Below, piece after piece: positions 5,064 to 5,696 of a stretch of DNA of 5,696 nucleotides; the first letter of the stretch is position 1, and every line of letters starts with the position of its first letter. The stretch is from Planctomycetota bacterium. GTDB lineage: Bacteria > Planctomycetota > MHYJ01 > JACQXL01. A program made the position numbers and the translations under genes. The stretch lies in the NCBI GenBank assembly GCA_016208805.1, contig JACQXL010000165.1, positions 1 through 5,696 on the forward strand. Direction: 5' to 3'. The notes below the pieces were generated by a model, which saw only the letters and a list, made by a program, of their open reading frames with translations, had not been told where the DNA came from and made no database searches.

Positions 5064-5586
5064 TCTGTGGATTTGTTATCGCATACGGCCGCCATTTAGA
5101 CTGTTCTGACTCCGGCAGTCTGTAAAAGGCCTTGGGGTCAAGCATAACCGCAATCTCACCGTTTTTGAGTCTGACATTGAAGAACTTTATCTCGCTGAAC
5201 ACACCTGGCCTGTTTAGTAGTTCATCTATCTGCTTTTGCGTTTCCGGCCCGGTTGCCCATTTGGTTGATTTAATGGTATGCAGGTCATAGCGGTCTTGTT
5301 TAAGCCCCAGCCGGCCGTGATGGCCGGATTCCTGGACATAATACTTATCCGGCTGAGTGATATATTGCCTTAAAACCGCTGGCGTGAAATAGAGTTGATG
5401 ACGGCTGATATCGCCGAAAAACATCGCCTGCGACTTGATATACAAATCAAGCGCATCGCGGTCTATCCGCCACTGTCCACCCACCTTTGCGGCAGGCAGT
5501 CTGCCATTACGGATTAACCGCCAGACCGTATAGATGGATACCCGCAAATCATTTGCCGCTTCTTTAACAGTTATCAGGGTACTCAT
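5059..5586 (-). CDS. helix-turn-helix (MerR/excisionase-type) DNA-binding domain protein, probably frameshifted
   Basis: Taking the ATG at 5586, the protein has 175 residues. Residues 4-50 (LITVKEAANDLRVSIYTVWR... GRLPAAKVGGQWRID...LDLYI) are a winged HTH of the excisionase/HTH_17 type, with the typical KVGGQWRI wing. The remainder (about 60-175, with GEIAVMLDPKAFYRLPESE) is a domain I do not recognise. A longer in-frame start at 5631 would add 15 residues from inside palindromic repeat DNA, so it is unlikely. No clear Shine-Dalgarno precedes either start. The frame ends NPQM-stop directly where a zinc-ribbon-like tail continues in the +1 frame, so the intact protein was probably about 216 residues. 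It is likely a DNA-binding regulator; target unknown. It is convergent with the ATPase gene, and no operon partner is visible. Confidence 0.8.
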   Translation of the reverse strand: MSTLITVKEAANDLRVSIYTVWRLIRNGRLPAAKVGGQWRIDRDALDLYIKSQAMFFGDISRHQLYFTPAVLRQYITQPDKYYVQESGHHGRLGLKQDRYDLHTIKSTKWATGPETQKQIDELLNRPGVFSEIKFFNVRLKNGEIAVMLDPKAFYRLPESEQSKWRPYAITNPQM

Positions 5587-5615
5587 AATTAATCTGTCAG
5601 AGTGTCCAAAAAGTG

Positions 5616-5638
5616 CCACGCCATGCGGCATGGCATGG
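5616..5638. repeat. palindrome upstream of the HTH gene
   Basis: CCACGCCATG (5616-5625) and CATGGCATGG (5629-5638) form 10-base arms with one mismatch around a 3-base loop. It ends exactly where the GTCATTCTGA repeat begins. It lies about 30 bases upstream of the HTH start and could be an operator, but it looks more like repeat DNA. Confidence 0.5.
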
Positions 5639-5667
5639 TCATTCTGAGGCGTTAGCCGAAGAATCTC
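5638..5667 (+). repeat. interspersed repeat (GTCATTCTGA...GAAGAATCTC type), copy 2
   Basis: Begins GTCATTCTGA and ends GAAGAATCTC like the copy at 1-37, but in the opposite orientation and with a shorter, different centre (GGCGTTAGCC, itself nearly palindromic). No gene is seen from here to the window end. Confidence 0.7.
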
Positions 5668-5696
5668 ATCCTCTCAAAACCGCATAAAACTTGAGA

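Noticed and set aside
4787..5095. Minus-strand open frame of 102 codons beginning MAAVCDNK
   Set aside because: It is a third frame over the HTH end and the zinc-ribbon tail and continues into repeat DNA. The tail frame with CPGC and FDMHLDIRV is far more protein-like.
4734..5099. Plus-strand open frame of 121 codons after the ATPase, overlapping its stop codon
   Set aside because: It runs through palindromic repeats and then antisense to the zinc-ribbon-like tail, and its protein has no family features.
5587..5631. Upstream start for the HTH gene (MPHGVALF...)
   Set aside because: The extra 15 codons begin inside a palindrome next to an interspersed repeat, while MSTLITVKEAAN is the typical beginning of this HTH type.

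Overview
The window is a bacterial chromosomal segment of moderate GC. It carries five protein genes separated by unusually repeat-rich intergenic DNA. Housekeeping folD, a cobalamin-type radical SAM enzyme, a 23S rRNA intervening-sequence-type four-helix protein, a DUF4143 ATPase and many short palindromic repeats together suggest an uncultivated environmental bacterium of the planctomycete/Omnitrophota/candidate-phylum kind. That placement is an impression from gene content; nothing here fixes the taxon.

Layout: (1) 1-394, minus, a four-helix bundle protein open at the window edge, whose last residues are encoded by an interspersed repeat. (2) 395-477, an 83-base spacer with repeated GTCAAG words. 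(3) 478-1356, minus, folD, complete. (4) 1357-1818, a divergent intergenic region with a good sigma70-type promoter for folD, a 74-base palindrome filling the folD leader, a second promoter facing right with a possible 28-codon ORF, and then repeat-derived sequence. (5) 1819-3390, plus, a B12-binding radical SAM protein with a DUF4070-like C-terminus and a hairpin-rich in-frame insert between its two domains. (6) 3391-3591, tandem repeats and a promoter. (7) 3592-4737, plus, an AAA/DUF4143 ATPase. (8) 4738-4934, a convergent intergenic region made of nested palindromic repeats. (9) 4935-5586, minus, a helix-turn-helix protein whose zinc-ribbon-like tail lies in another frame. (10) 5587-5696, a palindrome and a second copy of the repeat found at position 1.

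The genes do not form one pathway. FolD supplies one-carbon folates. The radical SAM protein is probably a methylase- or lipid/cofactor-modifying enzyme of unknown substrate. The ATPase and the HTH protein are of unknown role. The points most worth checking are the split HTH/zinc-ribbon gene, the palindromic insert inside the radical SAM gene, the palindrome that forms the folD leader, and two right-facing promoters with identical geometry (TTGACC-16-TATATT, then 13 bases to a start codon), which suggest near-leaderless translation.
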